From contig NZ_MPZV01000001.1 in NCBI RefSeq assembly GCF_002020355.1, positions 1,538,918 to 1,602,917 of the forward strand: 64,000 bases of DNA. The letters run 5' to 3'. The stretch comes from Thioclava sediminum (GTDB lineage: Bacteria > Pseudomonadota > Alphaproteobacteria > Rhodobacterales > Rhodobacteraceae). Position 1 is the stretch's first letter. Every line of letters begins with the position of its first letter. The notes beneath the pieces were generated by a model. The model did no database searches, was not told the origin of the DNA, and saw only the letters and a program-made list of their open reading frames with translations. A program made the position numbers and the translations under genes. This document shows, in pieces, positions 44,887 through 54,551 of this stretch.

Positions 44887-46323
44887 TCAGGTCAAACCCC
44901 GCAGCGCAGCACCGGCCTGACGGTAGCGGTCGTAACCTTCGTCGAACGCCTCGCGCAACGCGGAGACCGGCTCGATCGTCGCGGCGATCTCGGGCGGGCT
45001 CGCGATATCCAGCCCACCGCCGGTCGCGGCCATCATCCCAAGCCTCGCCGCCCCGAACGCGCCGCCATAATCGCCCGCCACCGGCAGGGCGACGGGCGTG
45101 TCGAGCGCGGTCGCGATCGCCTCGCACCAATAGCGCGAGCGCGTACCGCCGCCGACGCCCAACAGCGTCTCGATCCGGGTGCCGGTGCCCGCCAGCGCAT
45201 CGCGGCAGTCGCGTAGCGCGAAGCTCACCCCTTCCAGCACGGCCCGCGTGGTCGCGGCGCGATCGGTCGCGTGCTCAAGCCCGATGAACGCGCCGCGGAT
45301 CGCCGCATCGTTGAGCGGCGTACGCTCTCCGCCGAGATAGGGCAGGAACCGCGCCTTGCCCGGCGCCTGCAGCGGGCCGAGGCCTTCGGTCAATTCCTTG
45401 GCGTCGCTTTCCAGAAGCCGCGCATACCAGTTCAGCGCGTCGGTCGCGGCCAGCACCACCCCCATCTGGTGCCATGTCTGCGGCAAGGCGTGGCAGAAAC
45501 TGTGCACCGCGCTCGCCGCATCGGGGCGGTAGCCGTCATCGGCGGCGAACAGGACGCCCGAGGTGCCGAGCGAGACGAAGGCCTGCCCCGCCGCTACCAC
45601 ACCGACGCCCACGCCCGACGCCGCGTTGTCGCCACCGCCGCCCGCGACGACAACGCCCTCCGGCAGACCAAAGCGCGCCGCGATCTGCGGGCGCAGCGTA
45701 CCGGAGACGTCCGAGCCCTCGACGAGGCGCGGCATCTGCTCGCGCCGCATCCCGGTCGCCGACAGAAGTGCATCCGACCAATCGCGCGCGCCGGTATCGA
45801 GCCAGCTCGTCCCGGCGGCGTCTGACATCTCCGAGACATGCTCCCCGGTCAGCCAGAGCCGCAGGTAGTCCTTCGGCAACAGCACCTTCGCCACTTTCGC
45901 GAAACGCTCCGGCTCGTGCTTGGCGAGCCAGACAAGTTTCGGCGCAGTAAAGCCGGGGAAGACGATATTGCCGCTGATCTCGCGGAATTGCGGATCCGCA
46001 TCGAGCGCCGCCGCCTCGCGATAGGCGCGAGTGTCGTTCCACAGGATGCAGGGTCGTAGCACCTCGTCCTGCGCGTCGAGCAGCGTCGCGCCATGCATAT
46101 GCCCCGACAGCCCGATCCCGCGCACCGCCGACAGATCGTGCTGCGCGAGCGAGCCGAGCACCGCCTCCATCGCCGCGATCCATTCGGCGGGATCCTGTTC
46201 CGACCAGCCCTCCTGCGGGCGCGAGACGGTGAGCGGATGCGTCGCCTCGGCAACCACGCGCTGCGCCTCGTCGATCAAGAGACCCTTCAGCCCCGATGTG
46301 CCCAGATCCAATCCGATAAACAT
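44887..46323 (-). CDS. xylB: Xylulokinase
   Basis: A 478-residue FGGY kinase that phosphorylates D-xylulose. N-terminal MFIGLDLGTSGLKGLLIDE, GLSGHMHGATLLD, PCILWNDTRAYREA and the C-terminal GGGTRSRYWCEAIATALD match xylulokinases. It stands alone on the minus strand next to galM. An upstream pentose transporter or isomerase was not seen. Confidence 0.92.
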   Translation of the reverse strand: MFIGLDLGTSGLKGLLIDEAQRVVAEATHPLTVSRPQEGWSEQDPAEWIAAMEAVLGSLAQHDLSAVRGIGLSGHMHGATLLDAQDEVLRPCILWNDTRAYREAAALDADPQFREISGNIVFPGFTAPKLVWLAKHEPERFAKVAKVLLPKDYLRLWLTGEHVSEMSDAAGTSWLDTGARDWSDALLSATGMRREQMPRLVEGSDVSGTLRPQIAARFGLPEGVVVAGGGGDNAASGVGVGVVAAGQAFVSLGTSGVLFAADDGYRPDAASAVHSFCHALPQTWHQMGVVLAATDALNWYARLLESDAKELTEGLGPLQAPGKARFLPYLGGERTPLNDAAIRGAFIGLEHATDRAATTRAVLEGVSFALRDCRDALAGTGTRIETLLGVGGGTRSRYWCEAIATALDTPVALPVAGDYGGAFGAARLGMMAATGGGLDIASPPEIAATIEPVSALREAFDEGYDRYRQAGAALRGLT

Positions 46324-46479
46324 GCTTGTCCTCCCGCGCGCTGATTGGCGCCGACACTAACGTCTCTGTTGGGCATGTCGACTCCCCAGCCCACTGCAGA
46401 GGCGCTCGGCCGTCGCGCACTTAACGGAACCGTGAGCGCGCTGCGCGGTTGCTTTTCGAACAATGTCCCCGGAGCCTTC

Positions 46480-47508
46480 ATGATCGCCTCTCTTTCGACC
46501 CCGCTTCTGCTCGGCGTCTTCACCCTCGCCGGGCTGATCGTCGTCATCTCTTCCATCAAGGCGACCGGGCTGGCCGATGTGATCGCGGATCGCACGCGGA
46601 TGGGCGAAGCGCTGGCGGGCGGGATCGTGCTGGGGGCCGCGACCTCGCTGTCGGGGATCGTCGTCTCGGTCTCGGTCGCCGCACAGGGCGATGCGAGCTT
46701 CGCCTTTTCCAATGCCGTGGGCGGGATCGCCGCGCAGACCTTCTTTCTGGCGCTCGCCGACATGCTGCACCGACGCGCCAATCTCGAACATTCCGCAGCA
46801 GAGCCTGCCAACCTTTTTCAGGCTGTGATGCTGATCGTGCTGCTGTCGATCCCGCTCGCCGCGACCGCCGCGCCCGACTTCGCGATCTGGGGGATCAGCC
46901 CGGCCTCGGTGGTGCTGTTCCTCGCCTATCTCGGCGGCACGAAACTCGCGACCCAAGTGTCGGAGACGCCGATGTGGAAACCGGTCGAAACCCGCGAGAC
47001 ACGCCGTGACGAGCCCGAAGACGAAGAGGAGGCGAACCGCTCGCCGCGCGGACCGATCCTCGTCTTCATGGGCCTAGTGGTCATCATGGGCTTCAGCGGA
47101 TGGGTCATTTCGCAAGCCGGGCAGGAATTCGTCACTCGCTTCAGTCTCAGCTCGTCGCTGGTAGGCGCGCTGCTGACGGCGGTCGTGACCTCGCTGCCCG
47201 AACTGGTGACGACGCTGACGGCTGTCCGTCGCGGTGCGTTGCAACTGGCGATCGGCGGGATCATCGGCGGCAACACCTTCGACACGCTGTTCCTCGTCTT
47301 CTCCGACGGGGCCTATCGCGACGGCTCGCTGTATCACGCGGTCTCGATGTCGGACCTCTACTGGCTCGCGACGGGACTGATGATGACGGGCGTGCTGCTC
47401 GGCGGGTTGATCCTGCGCCAGAAGGACGGGCCGGCCCGGATCGGGATCGAGAGCCTCCTGCTGGTCGCGATCTACGCCTCGGCGGTGGTGCTGCAAGTCC
47501 TCGCCTGA
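46480..47508 (+). CDS. Sodium/calcium exchanger-family (CaCA) membrane protein
   Basis: A 342-residue membrane protein with ten or so hydrophobic segments in two halves joined by an acidic cytoplasmic loop (about residues 165-190, RDEPEDEEEANRSPRG). The two alpha-repeats are visible: GAATSLSGIVVSVSVAA in the first half and AVVTSLPELVTTLTAVRRG with GGIIGGNTFDTLFL in the second. The first repeat has lost the usual acidic residue (Gly-Ile where Glu is typical), so the ion coupling may differ. The ATG at 46480 has GGAG upstream. Confidence 0.85.
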   Translation: MIASLSTPLLLGVFTLAGLIVVISSIKATGLADVIADRTRMGEALAGGIVLGAATSLSGIVVSVSVAAQGDASFAFSNAVGGIAAQTFFLALADMLHRRANLEHSAAEPANLFQAVMLIVLLSIPLAATAAPDFAIWGISPASVVLFLAYLGGTKLATQVSETPMWKPVETRETRRDEPEDEEEANRSPRGPILVFMGLVVIMGFSGWVISQAGQEFVTRFSLSSSLVGALLTAVVTSLPELVTTLTAVRRGALQLAIGGIIGGNTFDTLFLVFSDGAYRDGSLYHAVSMSDLYWLATGLMMTGVLLGGLILRQKDGPARIGIESLLLVAIYASAVVLQVLA

Positions 47509-47650
47509 CCAAGAATTATTGCCCATAACGGGCGGATTCCCCAAATAGGCAATATACATTTGCCGCAGGGACCGTTATGCAGGCGCCTTCCGCACGGGCT
47601 GCCAGAGCAGAGCCGCCCGTCCCTTACGTCATTGCTTGGACGACTTTCCG

Positions 47651-49573
47651 ATGATCCCCTCCCTTTCCGCAGCGCTCGCCGAGCGCGGCTACGACACTCT
47701 CACTCCCGTGCAGGACGCGGTGACCGATCCCGCGCTGGAGGGCAAGGACCTGCTGGTCTCTGCCCAGACCGGCTCGGGTAAAACGGTCGGCTTCGGTCTC
47801 GCGATCGCGCCGACCCTGCTGGGCGAGGCCGAAAGCTTCGGCCCGGCTGGCACGCCGCTTGCACTCGTTGTGGCCCCCACGCGGGAACTCGCCTTTCAGG
47901 TCATGCAGGAATTGCGCTGGCTCTATGCCAAGACCGGCGCCATCGTCAGCTCCTGTGTCGGCGGCATGGACCCGCGCCAGGAACGCCGCGCGCTCGAACG
48001 CGGCACCCATATCGTGGTCGGCACGCCCGGTCGTCTGAGCGACCATATCCGCCGCGGCGCGCTCGATCTGAGCGACATCCGCGCGGTCGTGCTCGACGAG
48101 GCCGACGAGATGCTCGATCTGGGCTTCCGGGAAGACCTCGAATTCATCCTCGGCTCCGCCACGGAAGAGCGGCGCACGCTGCTGTTCTCCGCCACCGTCT
48201 CGCCGATGATCGCGAAGCTGGCCGAGCAGTTCCAGAACGACGCGCAGCGCATCTCGACGATCAACACCGCGCAGCAGCACTCCGACATCGCCTACAAGGC
48301 GCTGAAGGTTGCGGCCTCGGATAGCGATCATGCGATCTTCAACCTGCTGCGCTATCACCATGACGAAAGCGCCATCGTTTTCGCCAACACCCGTGCCGCG
48401 GTGAACCATCTCAGCGCGCGTCTCGGCAATCGCGGCCTCTCGGTCGTGACGCTGTCGGGTGAACTGAGCCAAGCCGAACGCAGCCACGCGCTGCAGGCGA
48501 TGCGCGACGGGCGCGCGCGGGTTTGCGTTGCGACCGATGTGGCCGCGCGCGGGATCGACCTGCCGAACCTGAGCCTCGTGATCCATGCCGATCTACCGCA
48601 GAACACCGAGAGCCTGCTGCACCGGTCGGGCCGGACGGGCCGTGCCGGGCGCAAGGGCATGTCCGCACTGATCGTGCCGCCGCGCATGGTCAAACGTGCC
48701 GAACGCCTGCTGAAATTCGCGAAGATCAACGCCGAATGGAGCGTCCCGCCGTCTGCCGAGTCGATCATCGCGCGCGATGAAGAGCGTCTGCTGACCGATC
48801 CCGATTGGCGCGAGCCGGTCAGCGAGGATCAGGCGGCGTTTGCGCGCAAGCTGCTCGACCGGCACGGGGCCGAGGCAGTCGCCGCCGCCTTCCTGCGGCT
48901 GCAGCAATCGCGCAATGCTCCGCCCGAAGACCTTCTGCCGCCGGACACCAAGGGGCAATCGGAGCGTCAGGAATTCGGCCCGAGCCGCTGGTTCACGCTC
49001 TCAGTCGGGCGCAATGACCGGGCCGAGCCGCGCTGGCTGTTGCCGCTGCTGCGCCGCCATGCCGATCTCGACAAATCCTCGATCGGTGCGATCCGCGTGC
49101 GCGATGACGAGACCTTCGTCGAGATCGCCGAGAAGAGCGTCGCGAAATTCGCGGCCTCGCTTGGTCCCGATGGCGAGCTCTCCGATGAGATCAAGGCCCG
49201 CGCCCTGAACGGCGAACCTGATTTCGGTCCGCCGCCGAAAAAACGCCGCGCCGACAAGCCTCATGGCAAACCGGATCGCGGCGACCGTGGCGAGCGTCCG
49301 GGCAAGGCGCCCCATCGCAAGGGGCCGCCCAAGGCTCCGCGCGACGACGCCCCGGAGGAGAGTGCGAAGACCAGCGGTTGGAGCCCCGACGACGAGGCCG
49401 TGTTCGCAGCCCTCGCGGACATCCCGCCGAAGAAACGCAAGCCCAAGCCCGAAGGCGGTGCCGCCCCGAAGGGCAAAAAGCCCCGCGCGAAATATGCAGG
49501 CCCCGGCAAGGGGCCGCATCCTGGCAAAGGCGGAAAGCCCAAGCCCGGCGGCCCGAAGAAGCCGCGCAAGTGA
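47651..49573 (+). CDS. DEAD-box RNA helicase with DbpA-like RNA-binding domain
   Basis: An ATP-dependent RNA helicase of about 640 residues. Motifs in order: Q-motif (YDTLTPVQDAV), I AQTGSGKT, Ia PTRELAF, II DEADE, III SATVS, V ATDVAARGIDLPN and VI HRSGRTGRAGRKG. A DbpA-type RNA-recognition domain follows (about 450-520, SRWFTLSVGRNDRAEPRWLL). The tail from about 530 is Lys/Pro/Gly-rich and disordered. The start is uncertain: ATG 47651 is used, while an in-frame TTG at 47636 is also possible. A terminator follows. Confidence 0.92.
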   Translation: MIPSLSAALAERGYDTLTPVQDAVTDPALEGKDLLVSAQTGSGKTVGFGLAIAPTLLGEAESFGPAGTPLALVVAPTRELAFQVMQELRWLYAKTGAIVSSCVGGMDPRQERRALERGTHIVVGTPGRLSDHIRRGALDLSDIRAVVLDEADEMLDLGFREDLEFILGSATEERRTLLFSATVSPMIAKLAEQFQNDAQRISTINTAQQHSDIAYKALKVAASDSDHAIFNLLRYHHDESAIVFANTRAAVNHLSARLGNRGLSVVTLSGELSQAERSHALQAMRDGRARVCVATDVAARGIDLPNLSLVIHADLPQNTESLLHRSGRTGRAGRKGMSALIVPPRMVKRAERLLKFAKINAEWSVPPSAESIIARDEERLLTDPDWREPVSEDQAAFARKLLDRHGAEAVAAAFLRLQQSRNAPPEDLLPPDTKGQSERQEFGPSRWFTLSVGRNDRAEPRWLLPLLRRHADLDKSSIGAIRVRDDETFVEIAEKSVAKFAASLGPDGELSDEIKARALNGEPDFGPPPKKRRADKPHGKPDRGDRGERPGKAPHRKGPPKAPRDDAPEESAKTSGWSPDDEAVFAALADIPPKKRKPKPEGGAAPKGKKPRAKYAGPGKGPHPGKGGKPKPGGPKKPRK

Positions 49574-49587
49574 TGGAATGATTTTGC

Positions 49588-49616
49588 AAAAGGCCCGCAG
49601 CGATGCGGGCCTTTTT
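49588..49616 (+). terminator. Rho-independent terminator after DEAD-box helicase gene
   Basis: A stem AAAAGGCCCGCA/TGCGGGCCTTTT (49588-49599 with 49604-49615) with loop GCGA, followed by TCATA. It may also end the minus-strand amide operon, which stops at 49652. Confidence 0.88.
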
Positions 49617-49651
49617 CATATGCTCTCAGAAGCGCCGGGGTCAGCGCCCCG

Positions 49652-51883
49652 TTACCGCGTCAGCCGGAGATAGAGCGACAAAAGCTTGTCCGGCAGCGTG
49701 CTCAGCTCGTCGATCTGGATGAACCCGTTGCGCCCGAAAATCGCGGCCTCTTGCTCCTTGTTTCGCGGCCCGAGCCCCACGCAGAAGACATCGATCCCCA
49801 GCGCGCTCAGGCTGCGAACGGCGCGCTGCGCATCGCGGACAAGATAGTCGGGATCGGGCGAGTCGATATCCGAGGGCTCCCCGTCGGTGATCAACAGCAG
49901 CAGGCGACGATGTCGCGGCACCTGCGCGAGGTCCTTCCCGGCATGGCGCAGGGCGGCACCGAGCCGCGTCGAATAGCCCGGCTTCAGGCCCGACAGCGCC
50001 GAACCCGTCTCTTCATCCAACGCATCGGAGAACCGCTTCACCGCAACGACGCGCACGTCTTCGCGCCCGGCCGAACAGAAGGCGTTGATCGCGAAAGGAT
50101 CTCCGATTTCGTTCATCGCATGGGCGAGAACCGCCGTCGCATCGCGCTCCATGTCCAGAATGCGGTGCTGTGTTCCGGGGACGAGATCGGCCGTCGATTG
50201 CGAGATATCAAGGAGCAGGCTGACCGCGAGATCGCGCGTCGGCGGGGCCTGCCGCTCGTAGAGGCGATGATCGGGAAACTCGCCAGCACGCAGAGCCGTC
50301 GCCGCCTCGATACAGGCGTCGAGATCGAGAACTTCTCCCTCCGCCTGCCGCTTCTCCCGGCGCGCGCGCCCGATCTGCGCCGAGCGCACGAGGCCGGTGA
50401 TGCGCGACAGAAGCGGCCCCTGCGCGTCCTGCAACTCCTGCCAGAAGCGGCGATTTCCCGGCGTCGCGGGGTATTCCTTGACCACCGTCCAGTTCGCGCG
50501 TTCCCGGCCGATCTCGTAGTCGTATTCGGGATAGGAGGCGACCGCCCGCCCCTCTTCGGCCGCCTCGGTGACGGGGGCGACTTTCTCGACCCTGTCGCTT
50601 TCGGTCTGCTCCTGCTGTTGCGATTGCTTGCCCGCGCCCGGGGTCGGCTCGGAGCGGCGAAGCTGCACGGTATCGACCTGAACCTCCAGGGTCTGCGCCT
50701 CTTCCGGGGGCGGTTCGTCGAGGGCCCACAGACCGAGATTGTCGTCGCGATAGGCGGGCTGAACCACGTAATCCTTCGCATTGAACTGCACGCGAAGCTG
50801 CCCGAGATCGTTGCCCAGCAGATTGCCGATCTCGCGGCTGATCGCCGGATCCGCCCAGCGCTCGCGCGCCTCCATGAACATCCGGCGGCCTTTTTGCACC
50901 CACCCGTCGGGATCATCGAAATCGGGTTCGATCAGCGCCCGCGCCAGCCGCGCGAACAGGCTGGGCGCGGTCGGAAGACCGCCGGGTTGGGCGACGTGAA
51001 AGCCTTGCCAGAGCCTGCGCAATCCGGGCATTTCCTGCGCCGCCAGTTCCTCGACCCGTGCATCCTCGATCAGAGACACGACCGCCATCTGCAGCGGCTT
51101 GAGCTGCCCGATTTCGAAACGGGTTTTAGTGAAGTTGATATGCGCCCCGATATGGGCGAGCGCGGCGCGGAACAGGGGCTCCGTCTCGCCGCGATAGCCG
51201 GGCAAGCTGGGCGGCACGAGAATGACATTGCCCGCGAAGGACACCCGCCGCGCGGCTTTCTCTCCCATGCCCGTGGGCGCGACACGCAGCGGCGGGGTCG
51301 CGCCGGAAATCGCCGTGAGATAGGCCCGCAACCGGCGCTCGTGATCGTAGAAGCTTTGCTCTCCGCTTTCGTGTTCGAGTGCGCGCTGCGCCTCGGCGGT
51401 CTGCAAGGAGAAATAGGCGCTTCGCTTGTCGGCATCGCGCCCCGCCAGACGCAATCCGGTCGCGACCCAGTCCTCGAGCGCCTGTTCGGACAGCCGCCCG
51501 ACAAGCCGCTCCATGTTGTCGAGAAAGGGATACACGGACTCCGGCGCTTGCGTGGTAATCCGCGTCATCAGCGCGAGCCACGCGGTAAATTCCTGCGGCT
51601 CGTATCTCTGCGCGACCGTGCCCGCCGCAGTGCAGACGCGCTCCGCCGCGCGGGGCGAGACCCGGATCGCGACATGGGACACGAGCTTTGCCAAGGCGAT
51701 CGTCGGCGCCGCCCCGAGTTTCGGCGCCAGAGCCAGAGAGCTGCGCTCATAGGCGCGGGGGACCGTCCGCCCGTATCCCGCGCCCCGCAGCCGTTCGCGC
51801 GCCCGCAGCCAGTCGGCTATCTCGGGCGCCGAGAAGGCGCTGCGGATCGCGCCCGGCAGATCAGGGGTGGCTTCGACATTCAT
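49652..51883 (-). CDS. NorD/CbbO-type von Willebrand factor A protein, last gene of amide operon
   Basis: A 743-residue protein with a C-terminal VWA domain carrying a MIDAS-like DxSxS (LLLDISQST) and LITDGEPSD. The N-terminal 550 residues are a helical region typical of NorD/CbbO partners of MoxR ATPases, with a Gln/Glu-rich linker near residues 425-450. NorD and CbbO activate NO reductase and RuBisCO with NorQ or CbbQ. Here the pair is encoded behind amiE, so it probably activates the amidase or transporter. The ATG at 51883 is four bases after the MoxR stop, with no clear ribosome site of its own. Confidence 0.85.
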   Translation of the reverse strand: MNVEATPDLPGAIRSAFSAPEIADWLRARERLRGAGYGRTVPRAYERSSLALAPKLGAAPTIALAKLVSHVAIRVSPRAAERVCTAAGTVAQRYEPQEFTAWLALMTRITTQAPESVYPFLDNMERLVGRLSEQALEDWVATGLRLAGRDADKRSAYFSLQTAEAQRALEHESGEQSFYDHERRLRAYLTAISGATPPLRVAPTGMGEKAARRVSFAGNVILVPPSLPGYRGETEPLFRAALAHIGAHINFTKTRFEIGQLKPLQMAVVSLIEDARVEELAAQEMPGLRRLWQGFHVAQPGGLPTAPSLFARLARALIEPDFDDPDGWVQKGRRMFMEARERWADPAISREIGNLLGNDLGQLRVQFNAKDYVVQPAYRDDNLGLWALDEPPPEEAQTLEVQVDTVQLRRSEPTPGAGKQSQQQEQTESDRVEKVAPVTEAAEEGRAVASYPEYDYEIGRERANWTVVKEYPATPGNRRFWQELQDAQGPLLSRITGLVRSAQIGRARREKRQAEGEVLDLDACIEAATALRAGEFPDHRLYERQAPPTRDLAVSLLLDISQSTADLVPGTQHRILDMERDATAVLAHAMNEIGDPFAINAFCSAGREDVRVVAVKRFSDALDEETGSALSGLKPGYSTRLGAALRHAGKDLAQVPRHRRLLLLITDGEPSDIDSPDPDYLVRDAQRAVRSLSALGIDVFCVGLGPRNKEQEAAIFGRNGFIQIDELSTLPDKLLSLYLRLTR

Positions 51884-51887
51884 GCTG

Positions 51888-52685
51888 TCAGGCACAGGCA
51901 TCGACGACCGCGTCGAGCGCACCGCGCATATCCGGGTCATCCGTGATGGGAACGATGATCGCATGTTTGCAGGCGTCGGTCAGCGTCATGCCCGTCTTGA
52001 TAAGGCGACCGGCATGGATGAGCATCCGCGTGGAGGCCCCTTCCTCGAGCCCCTGCCCGCGCAGATGCCGCGACTTCTCGGCGATCTTCACCAGCTTGTC
52101 GGCGATGTCGGCAGAGACATCCGCCTCGGACGCCACGATGGAAGCCTCGACCGAAGCCATCGGATAGGTGAAATCGACCGCGCTGAAGCGTTGCTTCGTG
52201 GATTCCTTGAGGTCCTTGAGAACGCTCTGGTAGCCGGGATTGTAGGAAATCACGAGCTGGAAATCGGGATGCGCATGGACCAGTTCACCCTTTTTCTCGA
52301 GCGGCAAAATCCGGCGATCATCGGTCAGAGAATGGATTACGACCGTCGTGTCCTGACGCGCCTCGACCACCTCGTCGAGATAGCAGATCGCGCCGTGGCG
52401 CACCGCCATCGTGAGCGGCCCGTCCTGCCAATGCGTGCCCTCGGGACCGAGCAGGAAGCGCCCGACAAGATCCGATGCGGTCATGTCCTCGTGGCAGGAC
52501 ACCGTGATGAGCGGCTTGCCCAGACGCCAGGCCATATGTTCGACGAAGCGGGTCTTGCCGCAGCCGGTCGGCCCCTTGAGCATCACCGGCAACCGCGCCG
52601 CATAGGCGGATTCGTAGAAGGCCACCTCGTCGCCGCTCGGGTGGTAGGTCGGCTCTTCCTCAAGCCGGTACTGATCGATCGTCAT
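51888..52685 (-). CDS. amiB: MoxR/NorQ/CbbQ-type AAA+ ATPase (AmiB-like)
   Basis: A 265-residue AAA+ ATPase. Walker A is [15 protein letters not shown] (near residue 39) and Walker B is [12 protein letters not shown]. The sequence has the CbbQ/NirQ/NorQ C-terminal extension ([12 protein letters not shown]). In Pseudomonas aeruginosa the amidase operon encodes AmiB, an ATPase chaperone, directly after amiE; this gene holds the same place, which is why the symbol is used. With the VWA protein it forms a MoxR-VWA pair that remodels a target protein. The target is inferred. Confidence 0.82.
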   Translation of the reverse strand: MTIDQYRLEEEPTYHPSGDEVAFYESAYAARLPVMLKGPTGCGKTRFVEHMAWRLGKPLITVSCHEDMTASDLVGRFLLGPEGTHWQDGPLTMAVRHGAICYLDEVVEARQDTTVVIHSLTDDRRILPLEKKGELVHAHPDFQLVISYNPGYQSVLKDLKESTKQRFSAVDFTYPMASVEASIVASEADVSADIADKLVKIAEKSRHLRGQGLEEGASTRMLIHAGRLIKTGMTLTDACKHAIIVPITDDPDMRGALDAVVDACA

Positions 52686-52743
52686 AGAAGATCCTCGCGT
52701 TTGATTGGCCGGCGGATGTCTCCGCCGGCCCTGCTCGCCTGCC

Positions 52744-53787
52744 TCACCGGTGAGTGGGGTCGGACTTTTCGTTGGGGATACCGTCGATCGGGCATTCCTC
52801 GGTGCCGACGGTCGAGCGGGTCATCGCCTCGACCATTTCGCGCGTGCCTTCCGGATCTTCCGCCCATTTGGTGTAGAAGTCGTAGGGGCACTCGGCGAGA
52901 CCGTTGGTGTCGTCACCCGAGTTGATCATGCCGGTATAGCCACGGTGCACGAGCTTGAAGAGGTGGTTCTGGCTCTGCATGTTCTTGCGCGCATCGCGGA
53001 TCGCCGAGACCGAGAGCTGGCCGTATTGGATGCCGTATTCCTCTTCGCCGCATTCGCCCAGCGTGCGCCCGTCGAAGCCGACGATGGCCGAGTGGCCGAA
53101 ATAGGAATAGACGCCGTCGAAGCCTGCCGCATTGGCGACCGCGACATAGGAATTGTTCGCCCAGGCCATCGCCTTGGCCATGATCACCTGCTGGTCCTTG
53201 GCCGGATACATGTAGCCCTGGCAGCGGATGATCAGTTCCGCGCCCTTCATCGCGCAGTCGCGCCAGATTTCGGGATAGTTGCCGTCATCACAGATGATGA
53301 GGCTCATCTTCATGCCCTTCGGGCCTTCCGAGACATAGGTGCAGTTGCCCGGATACCAGCCCTCGATCGGAACCCAGGGCATGATCTTGCGGTATTTCTG
53401 GACGATCTCACCCTCGTTGTTCATCAGGATGAGCGTGTTGTAGGGCGCTTTCTTCGGGTGCTCTTCGTGGCGCTCGCCGGTCAGCGAGAACACGCCCCAG
53501 ACATTGGCCTCGCGGCAGGCGGCGGCGAAGATTTCGGTCTCTTCGCCCGGCACCGACGAGGCGGTCTCGTACATCTCGGTCTCGTCATACATGATGCCGT
53601 GGGTCGAGTATTCGGGGAAGATCACCAGATCCATGCCCGGCAGGCCCTTCTTCATGCCTTTCACCATGTCGGCGATCTTGTGGCAGTTCTCGAGAACCTC
53701 GGCCTTCGTGTGAAGACGCGGCATCTTGTAGTTGACGACGGCGACGCCCACGGTATCGGCGCTGCTCGAAATATCTCCATGATACAT
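52744..53787 (-). CDS. amiE: Aliphatic amidase
   Basis: A 347-residue nitrilase-superfamily amidase that hydrolyses acetamide, propionamide and related short amides to acid and ammonia. It is close to the P. aeruginosa enzyme throughout ([35 protein letters not shown]). The catalytic triad is in place: Glu59 in VIFPEYS, Lys134 in [10 protein letters not shown], Cys166 in [11 protein letters not shown]. The C-terminal extension also matches. It is a middle gene of the amiC-amiR-ABC-amiE-ATPase-VWA group. Confidence 0.96.
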   Translation of the reverse strand: MYHGDISSSADTVGVAVVNYKMPRLHTKAEVLENCHKIADMVKGMKKGLPGMDLVIFPEYSTHGIMYDETEMYETASSVPGEETEIFAAACREANVWGVFSLTGERHEEHPKKAPYNTLILMNNEGEIVQKYRKIMPWVPIEGWYPGNCTYVSEGPKGMKMSLIICDDGNYPEIWRDCAMKGAELIIRCQGYMYPAKDQQVIMAKAMAWANNSYVAVANAAGFDGVYSYFGHSAIVGFDGRTLGECGEEEYGIQYGQLSVSAIRDARKNMQSQNHLFKLVHRGYTGMINSGDDTNGLAECPYDFYTKWAEDPEGTREMVEAMTRSTVGTEECPIDGIPNEKSDPTHR

Positions 53788-53858
53788 GTTGTTACCTCTG
53801 CTGTTGGTGGAGTTGTCGAATGCCTTTCCGGTTGATCCGGGAAGGCGGGTTTATGGGG

Positions 53859-54551
53859 TCAGATCGCCATGTGCTTGGTGACCGTTTCCTCGGTGAGATC
53901 CGCGATCGCGCCATCGGCCACGACGCGACCGTTCTCGAGCATCGTGAAGTTCTGCGCGGCACGGCGCGCGAATTTCACGTTCTGCTCGACAAGGAGGATC
54001 GTCAGTCCGAGTTCGGCATTGAGGCGGATGATGATGTCCTCGATCTGCTCGACGATATTGGGCTGGATGCCCTCGGTCGGCTCGTCCATCAGGAGGACCT
54101 TGGGGCCGCTTGCGAGCGCGCGGGCGATGGCAAGCTGCTGTTGCTGACCGCCCGAGAGCACGCCCCCGGGCCGGTCGAGATTTTCCATCAGATAGGGGAA
54201 GATCTTCGGGACGATTTCGGGAATGGCGCGCGGGCCCTGTGCCGCGAAACCGCCCATCAGGATGTTCTCGCGGATCGTGAAATCGGGGATGATCATCCGG
54301 CCCTGCGGCACATAGGCGATCCCTGCCCGCGCGCGCCGGTAGGTCGCGTCGGCGGAGATGTTCTGCCCGTCGAGCACGACATCTCCGCTCTGCCGGTCGG
54401 TCAGCCCGAGGATGGAACGCAGGAGCGTGGTCTTGCCCACGCCATTGCGGCCCAGAACGGCGAGGATCGTGCCGCTCGGCGCGCTCATCGAGACGTCGTG
54501 CAACGCCTGGCTGCGACCGTAGAAGCTGTCGAGGTTGCTCAGAGAAAGCAT
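53859..54551 (-). CDS. Amide/urea-type ABC transporter ATPase (UrtE/LivF-like)
   Basis: A 230-residue ATPase. Walker A is GRNGVGKTTLLRSI, the Q-loop is AYVPQGRMIIPDFTI, the signature is LSGGQQQQLAIARAL and Walker B is VLLMDEPTEGIQPN; this last is the UrtE form. Its ATG overlaps the stop of the other ATPase by one base. It should energise uptake of an amide for AmiE. Confidence 0.93.
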   Translation of the reverse strand: MLSLSNLDSFYGRSQALHDVSMSAPSGTILAVLGRNGVGKTTLLRSILGLTDRQSGDVVLDGQNISADATYRRARAGIAYVPQGRMIIPDFTIRENILMGGFAAQGPRAIPEIVPKIFPYLMENLDRPGGVLSGGQQQQLAIARALASGPKVLLMDEPTEGIQPNIVEQIEDIIIRLNAELGLTILLVEQNVKFARRAAQNFTMLENGRVVADGAIADLTEETVTKHMAI

